Positions 8,106 to 15,898 of a stretch of DNA of 64,000 nucleotides are shown piece after piece (the first letter of the stretch is position 1; every line of letters begins with the position of its first letter). The DNA is taken from NCBI GenBank assembly GCA_050516505.1, contig CP191518.1, positions 3,968,001 through 4,032,000 of the forward strand. The letters run 5' to 3'. The notes beneath the pieces are model-generated. The model did no database searches. It was not told the origin of the DNA and worked only from the letters and a program-made list of their open reading frames with translations. Origin of the DNA: Scandinavium ludwigii_A (lineage in GTDB: Bacteria > Pseudomonadota > Gammaproteobacteria > Enterobacterales > Enterobacteriaceae). The position numbers and the translations under genes are program-made.

Positions 8106-8564
8106 ATGAGTTTGCAAACCGTGCGGGAATTTTTTGCTGACCGCGCCCCCGATATCGAAATTATAGAACTGAATCAGAGTACTGCGACCGTGGCACTGGC
8201 CGCAGCGGCCCACAATGTGGCGCCAGGTCAGATTGCAAAGACGCTGTCATTAAAAGTTAAAGACGAAGTCATTTTGGTGGTGGCAAAAGGGGATGCGCGC
8301 CTGGACAACCAAAAGCTGAAATCGGCATTTGGAGCCAAAGCCCGGATGCTCAGCTGTGATGAAGTCGTCACCTGGACCGGACACCCCGTCGGCGGCGTCT
8401 GCCCTTTTGGTCTGGAAAATCCGCTGACCGTCTACTGTGACGTTTCCCTAAAAGCGTTTGAAGAAGTGTTACCCGCCGCCGGTGCAACGCACAGCGCAGT
8501 ACGCATATCACCGGAACGTCTGGCTGAAATTACTGATGCCACCTGGATCGACGTTTGTCTCTAA
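8106..8564 (+). CDS. YbaK/EbsC-family aminoacyl-tRNA deacylase-like protein
   Basis: 152 residues of the YbaK/ProX superfamily, whose members hydrolyse mischarged aminoacyl-tRNAs in trans. Conserved features are the Lys-containing IAKTLSLKV strand, GDARLDNQKLKSAFGAKARML and the glycine-rich GHPVGGVCPFGL loop. The start follows a good Shine-Dalgarno (AGGAGAG, 5 bp spacing). The substrate (Cys-, Ala- or another tRNA) cannot be inferred. Convergent with bglJ. Confidence 0.82.
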   Translation: MSLQTVREFFADRAPDIEIIELNQSTATVALAAAAHNVAPGQIAKTLSLKVKDEVILVVAKGDARLDNQKLKSAFGAKARMLSCDEVVTWTGHPVGGVCPFGLENPLTVYCDVSLKAFEEVLPAAGATHSAVRISPERLAEITDATWIDVCL

Positions 8565-8583
8565 ATTCAGCCCACAATACGTT

Positions 8584-9249
8584 TCACCAGGTCACATTCA
8601 GCGCCTGTAACGGCAGATAACGTAAGATATCTGCCGCACAGAGTAATCCCATGTCGTTCCTGACCCCGAGCTTATTCATCGCATTAAATTTATGCGTGCG
8701 GATAGTCTTTGGATTCCGCTCCATTTCAACGGCAATCTCCGGAATGGAAAAGCCCTTTCCTAAATAATAAAGAATGGCGCGCTCCGTCGGACTTAATCCT
8801 ACTGACCCTGAAAGAGCGTTGAGCGTCTTACAGGTAGAATGCAGCGATTCTTTCTGGCTAATTAAACCGTTAATCTGAATCAGAAGCTTTTCGACGGAAG
8901 AGGTTTTGCACCATACCGCATGTAATGGAACAGGTAATAAATAATGAATTAATTTAGCCTGCCCTTCATCTTCCGCGAGAAGTACCCGAAGGGCATCAGG
9001 CTGCTTACAAGCAAGCTCGGAAAAAAAGCGAATACTTTGTTGGCGTGAATCGCGTGCGCCTGCGACAGAGTAAATCACCATGTCATAAAAACGCTGCTCT
9101 GTCTGAGCAAACCATGCCTGACTGTCTTTATAGACCTGTAATTCATAATACGAACCTGCACAACAAGAAAAGAGCCCGCGTAGCCCGGCTTCCGTCATTA
9201 CACAGTTTTCAACGACAGCGACGTATTTATTTGCGGTTCGCTTTTCCAT
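8584..9249 (-). CDS. bglJ: LuxR-family regulator BglJ-like
   Basis: 221 residues from the ATG preceded by GGGGAGAG; an in-frame ATG six codons upstream has no ribosome-binding site. The C-terminal LuxR/FixJ helix-turn-helix is clear: LSPTERAILYYLGKGFSIPEIA, then NPKTIRTHKFNAMNKLGV. The N-terminal half is receiver-like but lacks a convincing phospho-acceptor. In E. coli BglJ acts as a heterodimer with RcsB to relieve H-NS silencing of bgl and other loci. It overlaps the 3' end of yjjQ by 52 bp, so the pair is co-transcribed. Confidence 0.85.
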   Translation of the reverse strand: MEKRTANKYVAVVENCVMTEAGLRGLFSCCAGSYYELQVYKDSQAWFAQTEQRFYDMVIYSVAGARDSRQQSIRFFSELACKQPDALRVLLAEDEGQAKLIHYLLPVPLHAVWCKTSSVEKLLIQINGLISQKESLHSTCKTLNALSGSVGLSPTERAILYYLGKGFSIPEIAVEMERNPKTIRTHKFNAMNKLGVRNDMGLLCAADILRYLPLQALNVTW

Positions 9250-9932
9250 GGCATTGGCTCTCCCCATACGGGAAGGAGATTCAACTCCTTCAGACCTTGT
9301 TCGCTGTTGAGCCAGGCATATAGCTCTGCATTACCGCGCAACGATAAGCGACGCATGGCGCTATTTTTCTGCGCGCTAATGGTTCTGTTGCTTTTTCTGA
9401 GCAGCATTGCTACCTGATTCACGCCCCAACCCTTAGCAAGCAATCGCAAGGCCTGACGCTCTGCAAGAGACAATGAGGTTTTTACACCTTGAGCTGAGAG
9501 TAACGGCATGGTTTCAAGCGCCATCAAAGACGTACTGATGCGATTCGCCTGAGAACCCTGGTTGCGAATGGCCGCAATGAGTTCAGGTATAGGTTCTGCG
9601 TCAGAAAGTAAGATACTTTCCGGGCGCAATAAATACTCCACCGCAAGCGAATAATGGGTTTGACTCAGCATAAAAATCCAACGACATTCTTTATGCTGCG
9701 TCATTAATGAATAATATTTCTCGCAAAGCGATTTAACCTGGAAACGATCGCCAGACAGATTGCAAACAATCAAATTCGTTCGCTGAAGTTGTATTAACGT
9801 GAGTTCATCGATGCGATGATGGCAACTGACCTCATATTCGGGAAAGTTGTCTTTCATGATGGACGAAAGACCTGCTTGAATGAGGGGGACATTGCTGACA
9901 ACCACGCCATATCTATTAAATACCTTGAGCAT
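9198..9932 (-). CDS. yjjQ: LuxR-family regulator YjjQ-like
   Basis: 244 residues. The N-terminal degenerate receiver-like domain starts GVVVSNVPLIQAGL; the C-terminal LuxR-type helix-turn-helix is LSLAERQALRLLAKGWGVNQVA followed by NRTISAQKNSAMRRLSL. In E. coli YjjQ represses motility and capsule genes. The start has a strong ribosome-binding site (GGGAGGTG). AT-rich upstream sequence suggests H-NS silencing, as in E. coli. Confidence 0.85.
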   Translation of the reverse strand: MLKVFNRYGVVVSNVPLIQAGLSSIMKDNFPEYEVSCHHRIDELTLIQLQRTNLIVCNLSGDRFQVKSLCEKYYSLMTQHKECRWIFMLSQTHYSLAVEYLLRPESILLSDAEPIPELIAAIRNQGSQANRISTSLMALETMPLLSAQGVKTSLSLAERQALRLLAKGWGVNQVAMLLRKSNRTISAQKNSAMRRLSLRGNAELYAWLNSEQGLKELNLLPVWGEPMPWKSEPQINTSLSLKTV

Positions 9933-10186
9933 AACACCTCCCTTTATGTTCCCGAATTATTCACATGATTGATTGAAACCATCCAATCATTCATAATTGA
10001 AATTATTCTAAGCACGCTTCCATTAACTCGGCCTGTAATTACATTTCTTGCGACGTTAAATAAAGCCAATATTGAACAAATTAACCCTTCAACTTTAGCA
10101 TATTAAGAATAAATACTCCATCGGCTAACATCCAGTGTAAAATCGTCAAAGAATATTCATCAAGTAAATAATTATATGCATTTCGC
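9933..10186. other. AT-rich intergenic region before yjjQ
   Basis: 254 bp, strongly AT-rich (runs such as AATTATTCTAAG and AAATAAATAC), lying between the yjjQ start and the pobR stop. No ORF or RNA gene is supportable. It presumably holds the yjjQ promoter under H-NS control; I could not pick one -10/-35 pair with confidence. Confidence 0.5.
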
Positions 10187-11056
10187 TTATTTCATATTCT
10201 TCCTGAATACTTTAGGCGGCATCCCCGCATTGCGCCGAAAAAATCGAGAGAAATAGGCCGCGTCACTAAAACCTAAGTAATCAGAGAGTTGTACTATCGA
10301 CATACTGGTATATTGCAAACTTCTCTTTGCTTCAAGCATTAGCCGTTGGTGTAACACATTCAGGGCACTGCAATTATGAAATTCATGGCACAAATAATTC
10401 AAATGGGTGACGGATAAGCCCACTGCCAGTGCGTAATCAGACATCGGAAGGTGTTCCCGATAATGGCTTTCAATATGTCGGGCAAACTGTTGCATCACCG
10501 TGCGTCGGCGTTCCGCCCGGTCTTCTGACGGCATCACCCCCTGACACTGGCGATTGAGCCATACCAGCAGCGCGCTGAGCATTGCATGCAGCATCAACTC
10601 ACGGGCGTCGTTATCCTGCTGATATTCCTCCAGCAACGTCGAAAATAGAGTGCGAATGTGCGAGCGTGACTGCGTTACGCTGACACAATGTGGCTGATTC
10701 AGGACCCCAAGCTGGCGACCAAACTGGGCTTCAAATCGGCTGAGCAGCGGTAAAGCTAAGGACAAAACGTAGCCCTGCGTCCCCGGCGAAAAACGAAAAC
10801 CATGCACGCATAACGAAGGCACCACCTGAATGCTGGCTTCTTTTACGACTTTCCTTTGCCCTTCGATTTCAATTTCGGCCTGCCCTTTATGCAGATACAG
10901 CAGTTGCACCAGCTCCGCATGCTGATGCACGCGGATGTGCCACGCATAAAGGCTGCTGCGCTGATGAATGGATTCGCAATGCAGAAGCTCCGGCGTCGGC
11001 CAACCGAACTGTTCGCCATACAGCTTAAAGACGGGGATCGTGCTCTGTTGCGTCAT
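10187..11056 (-). CDS. pobR: AraC-family activator of 4-hydroxybenzoate hydroxylase (PobR/HpaA type)
   Basis: 289 residues from the ATG preceded by AGGAG at 5-bp spacing; an in-frame start eight codons upstream reaches almost to the pobA stop. The N-terminal cupin-like effector domain (about 25-120; RVHQHAELVQLLYLHKG) is followed by two AraC helix-turn-helices in the last 100 residues, ending in the signature LGFSDAAYFSRFFRRNAGMP. The gene is 23 bp downstream of pobA on the same strand, so activator and target form one transcript, unlike the divergent layout known in some soil bacteria. Function is inferred from linkage to pobA. Confidence 0.8.
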   Translation of the reverse strand: MTQQSTIPVFKLYGEQFGWPTPELLHCESIHQRSSLYAWHIRVHQHAELVQLLYLHKGQAEIEIEGQRKVVKEASIQVVPSLCVHGFRFSPGTQGYVLSLALPLLSRFEAQFGRQLGVLNQPHCVSVTQSRSHIRTLFSTLLEEYQQDNDARELMLHAMLSALLVWLNRQCQGVMPSEDRAERRRTVMQQFARHIESHYREHLPMSDYALAVGLSVTHLNYLCHEFHNCSALNVLHQRLMLEAKRSLQYTSMSIVQLSDYLGFSDAAYFSRFFRRNAGMPPKVFRKNMK

Positions 11057-11079
11057 ACACACTCCTGCGGCAGGGAACA

Positions 11080-12264
11080 TTAACGGACCGTTTCGTAAGG
11101 CAGCCCCACGTAGTTTTCCGCTATCGTCGTCAATCCGGCCCGAGATCCTAAATAATAGCGGCGATCGGCTTCCTGCATTTTTCGGTCAAACGGACTTTTG
11201 TCCTGAAAATCATGCAGTAAATGGGTCATAAACCAGCTGAAACGCTCACCTTTCCATACGCGATTAAGGGCAAACGAGGAGTAGCTGGCGAGCAGATCTA
11301 CGCGCCCGTGATGATAAAACTGACAGAGAATTCGCCATAAATAGTTGACGTCGGATGCCGCCAAATTTAGCCCTTTAGCGCCCGTTGGCGGCACGATATG
11401 CGCCGCGTCGCCAACCAAAAACAATCGGCCAAACTGCATCGGCTCAACAACATAACTGCGCAGCGGCGCAATGCTTTTCTCAAGTGAGTGACCAGTCACT
11501 AACTTATTTACCAGCTCGGATGGCAAGCGGCATTTCAACTCCTGCCAGAAGCGCTCATCGCTCCAGGCGTCAACACTCTCGCTAAGTGGCACCTGCAAGT
11601 AGTAGCGGCTTCTGGTTAGTGAGCGCTGACTACATAAAACAAACCCGCGTTCATGATGGGCGTAAATCAGCTCCGGATTTACCGGTGGCGTATCTGATAA
11701 CAACCCCAACCAACCAAACGGCCACTCGCTTTCATATTCCTGCAGCACCGATTTCGGGATGCTTTGTCGCGACACACCGTGAAAGCCGTCGCAGCCCGCA
11801 ATAAAATCGCAGTCAATCCGGCAGGCTTCACCCTGTTTCTCAAACGTGACAAAAGGCTTGTCCGTTTTCATATCGTGCAGCTCAACATGGCTCACGCCGT
11901 ACACAATAGGCGCCCCGCTGCTGGCGCGGGCTTCCATCAAGTCACGCGTCACTTCGGTCTGGCCGTACACCATTACGCTTTTGCCCTCCGTGAGCTCACT
12001 CAATGGCACCGGGATCCGCACGCCGTCAAACAGAAACTCCACGCCATGATGCACCAGACCTTCCGCATCCATTCGCTGCGAAACGCCCGCCTGCCGCAGC
12101 AAATCCACGGTTCCGCTTTCCAGAATTCCGGCCCGAATACGACCCAGCACGTACTCCGGTGTCTGGCGTTCGAGGATAACCGTGGCAATCCCGGCATTAT
12201 GTAACAGCTGTCCGAGCAACAGCCCTGATGGGCCCGCCCCAATAATCGCGACCTGCGTCTTCAT
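11080..12264 (-). CDS. pobA: 4-hydroxybenzoate 3-monooxygenase
   Basis: 394 residues, the usual length of p-hydroxybenzoate hydroxylase, an FAD- and NAD(P)H-dependent cytosolic enzyme that converts 4-hydroxybenzoate to protocatechuate. The N-terminal FAD dinucleotide-binding motif IIGAGPSGLLLG, the conserved DFIAGCDGFHG and the second FAD motif GDAAHIVPPTGAKGLNLA are all visible. Protocatechuate ring-cleavage (pca) genes are not in this window and must lie elsewhere. The SD (GGAG) is inside the left arm of the inverted repeat annotated upstream. Confidence 0.94.
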   Translation of the reverse strand: MKTQVAIIGAGPSGLLLGQLLHNAGIATVILERQTPEYVLGRIRAGILESGTVDLLRQAGVSQRMDAEGLVHHGVEFLFDGVRIPVPLSELTEGKSVMVYGQTEVTRDLMEARASSGAPIVYGVSHVELHDMKTDKPFVTFEKQGEACRIDCDFIAGCDGFHGVSRQSIPKSVLQEYESEWPFGWLGLLSDTPPVNPELIYAHHERGFVLCSQRSLTRSRYYLQVPLSESVDAWSDERFWQELKCRLPSELVNKLVTGHSLEKSIAPLRSYVVEPMQFGRLFLVGDAAHIVPPTGAKGLNLAASDVNYLWRILCQFYHHGRVDLLASYSSFALNRVWKGERFSWFMTHLLHDFQDKSPFDRKMQEADRRYYLGSRAGLTTIAENYVGLPYETVR

Positions 12265-12268
12265 GAGT

Positions 12269-12349
12269 TCCGCTCCAGAATGGTTAATTATTTGTTTATT
12301 TTTTGTATCTATAAAGTGTCTTATTGCATTTTTGATAAGCTGGAGCGGA
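12269..12349 (-). promoter_or_regulatory. Inverted repeat flanking the pobA promoter region
   Basis: TCCGCTCCAG (12269-12278) and its exact complement CTGGAGCGGA (12340-12349) enclose 61 bp of AT-rich DNA upstream of pobA. The left copy covers the pobA ribosome-binding site. It may be an activator or repressor site pair, or may shape the leader mRNA. The rest of 12350-12539 holds no gene I can support. Confidence 0.4.
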
Positions 12350-12539
12350 AAAAGAAGGGCTTAAATCAGGCAAAACGTGCACTTTTCAACGATCTTGTGA
12401 AACTGTGGGGCAGTTCAAAAAACAGACGCTAATCAGAGGTCTTGTTCAGATTGTTTGATCTCGCTGGGCCTTGCTTCACGCGGCATTCAGGTAAAACCCG
12501 ATATCAGAACCTGACAACAGCCCACCAAGAACGGTCGTT

Positions 12540-13316
12540 ATGGAAGCAGATAGCGCAGAACAACGAAAAGTTACCCGATTATGTATTCAGTGCGCCCTGC
12601 TGTTGCTGCAACACGGGGCAGAAAGCGCGCTGGTCGATGAGCTATCCACTCGGCTCGGGGTCGCGCTGGGCATGGACGGCGTGGAAAGCGCCATCTCCTC
12701 GAATGCCATTGTGTTGACCACCATTCTGGACGAGAAATGCCTGACCTCGACTCGCAAAAACAGCGATCGCGGCATCAATATGCACGTGGTGACAGAGGTC
12801 CAGCACATTGTGATCATGGCCGAGCACAGGCTGCTGGATGCCAAAGATGTCGATAAACGGTTTGCGCAGATAAAACCGCTGCGTTACCCACGCTGGCTGG
12901 TTGTCACCCTGGTTGGCCTCTCCTGCGCCTGTTTCTGTAAGCTCAATAATGGCGGTTGGGACGGGGCCTTTGTCACACTCTGCGCCAGCACGTTGGCCAT
13001 GTACATCCGCCAGTTGCTGACCCATCGCTCCATGCACCCGCAAATTAACTTCTGCATCACCGCGTTTGTCGCCACCAGCGTTTCCGGGCTGATGCTGCGC
13101 CTGCCCGCGTTCCAGCAAACCTCTACGGTGGCGATGGCTGCCAGCGTGTTGCTGTTAGTGCCGGGCTTTCCTCTGATCAACGCCGTCGCCGATATGTTCA
13201 AAGGGCACATTAATACCGGGCTGGCCCGTTGGGCTATCGCCAGCCTGCTGACGCTCGCCACCTGTATCGGTGTCGTGATGGCGATGACGCTATGGGGGCT
13301 GCGCGGATGGGTGTAA
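12540..13316 (+). CDS. yjjP: Inner-membrane transporter subunit YjjP (ThrE N-terminal half)
   Basis: 258 residues. The soluble N-terminal part (TRLCIQCALLLLQHGAESAL) is followed by about five membrane helices from residue 118. With YjjB it forms a split ThrE-type exporter; in E. coli the pair has been linked to succinate export. The last 10 bp overlap the start of yjjB, indicating coupling. Confidence 0.9.
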   Translation: MEADSAEQRKVTRLCIQCALLLLQHGAESALVDELSTRLGVALGMDGVESAISSNAIVLTTILDEKCLTSTRKNSDRGINMHVVTEVQHIVIMAEHRLLDAKDVDKRFAQIKPLRYPRWLVVTLVGLSCACFCKLNNGGWDGAFVTLCASTLAMYIRQLLTHRSMHPQINFCITAFVATSVSGLMLRLPAFQQTSTVAMAASVLLLVPGFPLINAVADMFKGHINTGLARWAIASLLTLATCIGVVMAMTLWGLRGWV

Positions 13317-13780
13317 TCGATTTTTTGCAGGCGCTGTTGCAGGACATGCTGCTGTCTGCCATTCCCGCCGTGGGTTTTGCGATGGTGTTTAACGTACCCC
13401 ACCGCGCGCTGGCCTGGTGCGCGCTGCTGGGCGCTATCGGGCACAGCTCACGAATGATCATGATGATGGGCGGAATCAACATCGAGTGGTCGACGTTTAT
13501 TGCCTCAATGCTGGTTGGCAGCATAGGCATCCAATGGTCGCGCTGGTATCTGGCGCACCCGAAAATATTTACCGTCGCTGCGGTTATCCCGATGTTTCCC
13601 GGGATTTCGGCCTATACCGCGATGATCTCGGCGGTGAAAATCAGCCACGTCGGCTACAGCAACGACCTGATGATGCTGCTGCTGGAAAACTTCCTCAAAG
13701 CCACGTCGATCGTCGGGGCGCTGTCAGTGGGGTTATCGATCCCCGGTCTGTGGCTGTACCGAAAACGCCCGCGCGTCTGA
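13307..13780 (+). CDS. yjjB: Inner-membrane transporter subunit YjjB (ThrE C-terminal half)
   Basis: 157 residues, the family length, with four or five membrane helices and the conserved VIPMFPGISAYTAM segment. Partner of YjjP. The start MGVIDFLQALL lies inside the end of yjjP; a longer upstream reading would duplicate yjjP sequence. Confidence 0.9.
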   Translation: MGVIDFLQALLQDMLLSAIPAVGFAMVFNVPHRALAWCALLGAIGHSSRMIMMMGGINIEWSTFIASMLVGSIGIQWSRWYLAHPKIFTVAAVIPMFPGISAYTAMISAVKISHVGYSNDLMMLLLENFLKATSIVGALSVGLSIPGLWLYRKRPRV

Positions 13781-13882
13781 TCAACCTGCCCGCGCGTGGC
13801 CTGGGGAATCTCCTCCCACGCGCTGGTCTGTGCTACTATCAGCCCATGTTATACCTGTCGTCGTTATGTTTGAGTAATTGCC

Positions 13883-14422
13883 ATGTCCTCCAGAATTTTA
13901 ACGTCCAGCGTCATTGGGATTGATGCGTTTCTGCGCGATCCTGACGGCGTGTTAAACAATGCCGAAAACGGTGCTATCGCGGTGTTTGCCAATAACGCAC
14001 CGGCGTTTTATGCCATTGCGCCCGCACGCCTGGCACAGCTGCTTGAACTGGAGGCTAAACTTTCCCGACCGGGCAGCGACGTGGTGCTGGATGGCCAATT
14101 CTTTGATGAGCCGACGGCCGCACCGGTTGCCGTACCGATGGGCAAATTTGCGATGTATGCCGACTGGCAGCCGGATGCTGATTTTCAGCGGATGGCCGCG
14201 CTGTGGGGCATCTCACTGACACAGCCCGCCACGCCGGAAGAGCTGGCCTCTTTTACCGCCTACTGGCAGGCCGAAGGCAAAGTGTTCCACCACGTTCAGT
14301 GGCAGCAGAAACTGGCGCGCAGCCTGCAAATCGGGCGAGCCAGTAACGGCGGACAACCGAGACGCGACCTCAACACGCTCTCCGAGCCCGATAATCAAAT
14401 TCCCCCAGGTTTCCGAGGTTAA
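13883..14422 (+). CDS. dnaT: Primosomal protein DnaT (protein i)
   Basis: 179 residues. DnaT works with PriA and PriB to load DnaB via DnaC at stalled forks. The N-terminus MSSRILTSSVIGIDAFLRDP and the tryptophan-containing C-terminal ssDNA-binding segment (FTAYWQAEGKVFHHVQWQQK) match the family. It is 2 bp from dnaC, forming the dnaTC operon. Confidence 0.95.
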   Translation: MSSRILTSSVIGIDAFLRDPDGVLNNAENGAIAVFANNAPAFYAIAPARLAQLLELEAKLSRPGSDVVLDGQFFDEPTAAPVAVPMGKFAMYADWQPDADFQRMAALWGISLTQPATPEELASFTAYWQAEGKVFHHVQWQQKLARSLQIGRASNGGQPRRDLNTLSEPDNQIPPGFRG

Positions 14423-14424
14423 TA

Positions 14425-15162
14425 ATGAAAAATGTTGGTGATCTGATGCTGCGCCTGCAGAAAATGATGCCGAAACATATTGAACCGGCATTCAAAACGG
14501 GTGAAGAACTGCTGGCCTGGCAAAAAGAACAGGGCCAGCTGCGCTCTGCCGCGCTGGAACGCGAAAACCGGGCGATGAAAATGCAGCGAACGTTCAACCG
14601 TTCCGGCATTCGTCCGCTGCACCAGAACTGTTCTTTTGATAACTACCGCGTGGAAAGCGACGGGCAGATGAACGCGTTATCCAAAGCGCGCCAGTACGTC
14701 GAAGAGTTCGACGGCAACATTGCCAGCTTCATCTTTTCCGGTAAGCCGGGAACCGGCAAAAACCATCTGGCGGCAGCCATCTGCAATGAGTTGCTGCTGC
14801 GCGGGAAATCGGTGTTGATCATCACCGTCGCCGATATCATGTCCGCCATGAAAGACACCTTTTCTAACCGCGAAACCACCGAAGAAAAGCTGCTGAACGA
14901 TCTGAGTAATGTCGATCTGCTGGTGATCGATGAGATCGGCGTTCAGACGGAATCGCGCTACGAGAAAGTGATCATCAACCAGATTGTTGATCGCCGATCC
15001 TCGTCAAAACGCCCGACCGGTATGCTGACCAACAGCAACATGGACGAGATGAATAAGCTGCTTGGCGAACGCGTCATGGACCGTATGCGTCTGGGCAACA
15101 GCCTGTGGGTGATTTTCAACTGGGAAAGCTACCGCAGCCGCGTGACAGGCAAAGAGTATTGA
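14425..15162 (+). CDS. dnaC: Helicase loader DnaC
   Basis: 245 residues. This AAA+ ATPase opens and loads the DnaB hexamer onto single-stranded DNA at oriC and during restart. It has Walker A GKPGTGKN (106-113), Walker B LLVIDEIG and a C-terminal arginine-containing segment. The N-terminal DnaB-interaction helix is present (LMLRLQKMMPKHIEPAF). Confidence 0.96.
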   Translation: MKNVGDLMLRLQKMMPKHIEPAFKTGEELLAWQKEQGQLRSAALERENRAMKMQRTFNRSGIRPLHQNCSFDNYRVESDGQMNALSKARQYVEEFDGNIASFIFSGKPGTGKNHLAAAICNELLLRGKSVLIITVADIMSAMKDTFSNRETTEEKLLNDLSNVDLLVIDEIGVQTESRYEKVIINQIVDRRSSSKRPTGMLTNSNMDEMNKLLGERVMDRMRLGNSLWVIFNWESYRSRVTGKEY

Positions 15163-15171
15163 GATTTTTCC

Positions 15172-15203
15172 GAACCCCGGCAGCGCTATACTGGCCGGGG
15201 TTC
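15172..15203 (+). terminator. Hairpin between dnaC and yjjA
   Basis: Perfect 10-bp stem GAACCCCGGC/GCCGGGGTTC with a 12-nt loop containing TATACT, a possible -10 for yjjA. No T-run follows, so it may attenuate dnaC read-through or be an mRNA stabiliser. Confidence 0.45.
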
Positions 15204-15222
15204 AGTCAACTGAGAAAAATCT

Positions 15223-15714
15223 ATGAATACTGCTAAACGTCTTCTTTGCACCGCCGCGCTGACCAGCGCCCTGCTCTCTACCAGCACCTTTGCGATTTCC
15301 CTGAGCGACACGCTTTCCAGCGCTGCAAGCGAACTGGGCGGCTCAAGCACCTCGTCAACAGGCACCACCTCGCTTTCTTCGCTGACCAGCCTGCTTAACG
15401 GCAGCGGCAAAGCGCTGAGCGCCGACAACATGAACAACGCGGCGGGGATTCTCAGCTACTGTGCCCAACAGAAACTGACGTCCGTGACCGATACCGAAAA
15501 CGTGAAGAACCAGGTGCTGGATAAACTGGGCCTGGATACCGCGCCAGAACAGAAAGCCGATACCAACTATATGGACGGTATTCAGGGTCTGCTTAACGCC
15601 CAAAACGGCCAGCAGCTGAATCTGAGTTCACTGGGCGACTCCACCCTCGGAAAACAAGTAAAAACCAAGGCTTGCGATCTGGTGCTCAAACAAGGCGCCA
15701 ATTTCCTCTCCTGA
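15223..15714 (+). CDS. yjjA: Periplasmic DUF2501 protein YjjA
   Basis: 163 residues with an N-terminal signal peptide (about 1-24; LLCTAALTSALLSTSTFAIS). The mature part is Ser/Thr/Gly-rich near its start, then helical with two cysteines (SYCAQQ, KACDLV) that could form a disulfide. It belongs to DUF2501; I know of no established molecular function. A terminator-like hairpin follows. Confidence 0.88.
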   Translation: MNTAKRLLCTAALTSALLSTSTFAISLSDTLSSAASELGGSSTSSTGTTSLSSLTSLLNGSGKALSADNMNNAAGILSYCAQQKLTSVTDTENVKNQVLDKLGLDTAPEQKADTNYMDGIQGLLNAQNGQQLNLSSLGDSTLGKQVKTKACDLVLKQGANFLS

Positions 15715-15726
15715 TCCCCGCTAAAC

Positions 15727-15758
15727 ACCCGCCCACACCGGATGTGAGCGGGTTAAAA
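15727..15758 (+). terminator. Terminator after yjjA
   Basis: Stem ACCCGCCCACA/TGTGAGCGGGT (one mismatch, 5-nt loop, 15727-15753) followed by TAAAAATC. The short AT tract makes it a moderate terminator. Confidence 0.55.
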
Positions 15759-15898
15759 ATCCCCCACTTCTAATCCAAATCTGAATCAGCGCACATTTTA
15801 ATGACGCTATAATTGCAGCAATATGGCACTGCCATTACAGTGTAGGGTCAAAAAATAGTGTCGGGTCAGCGGATGGCCTGTGTGACTGAGGATCTGCT

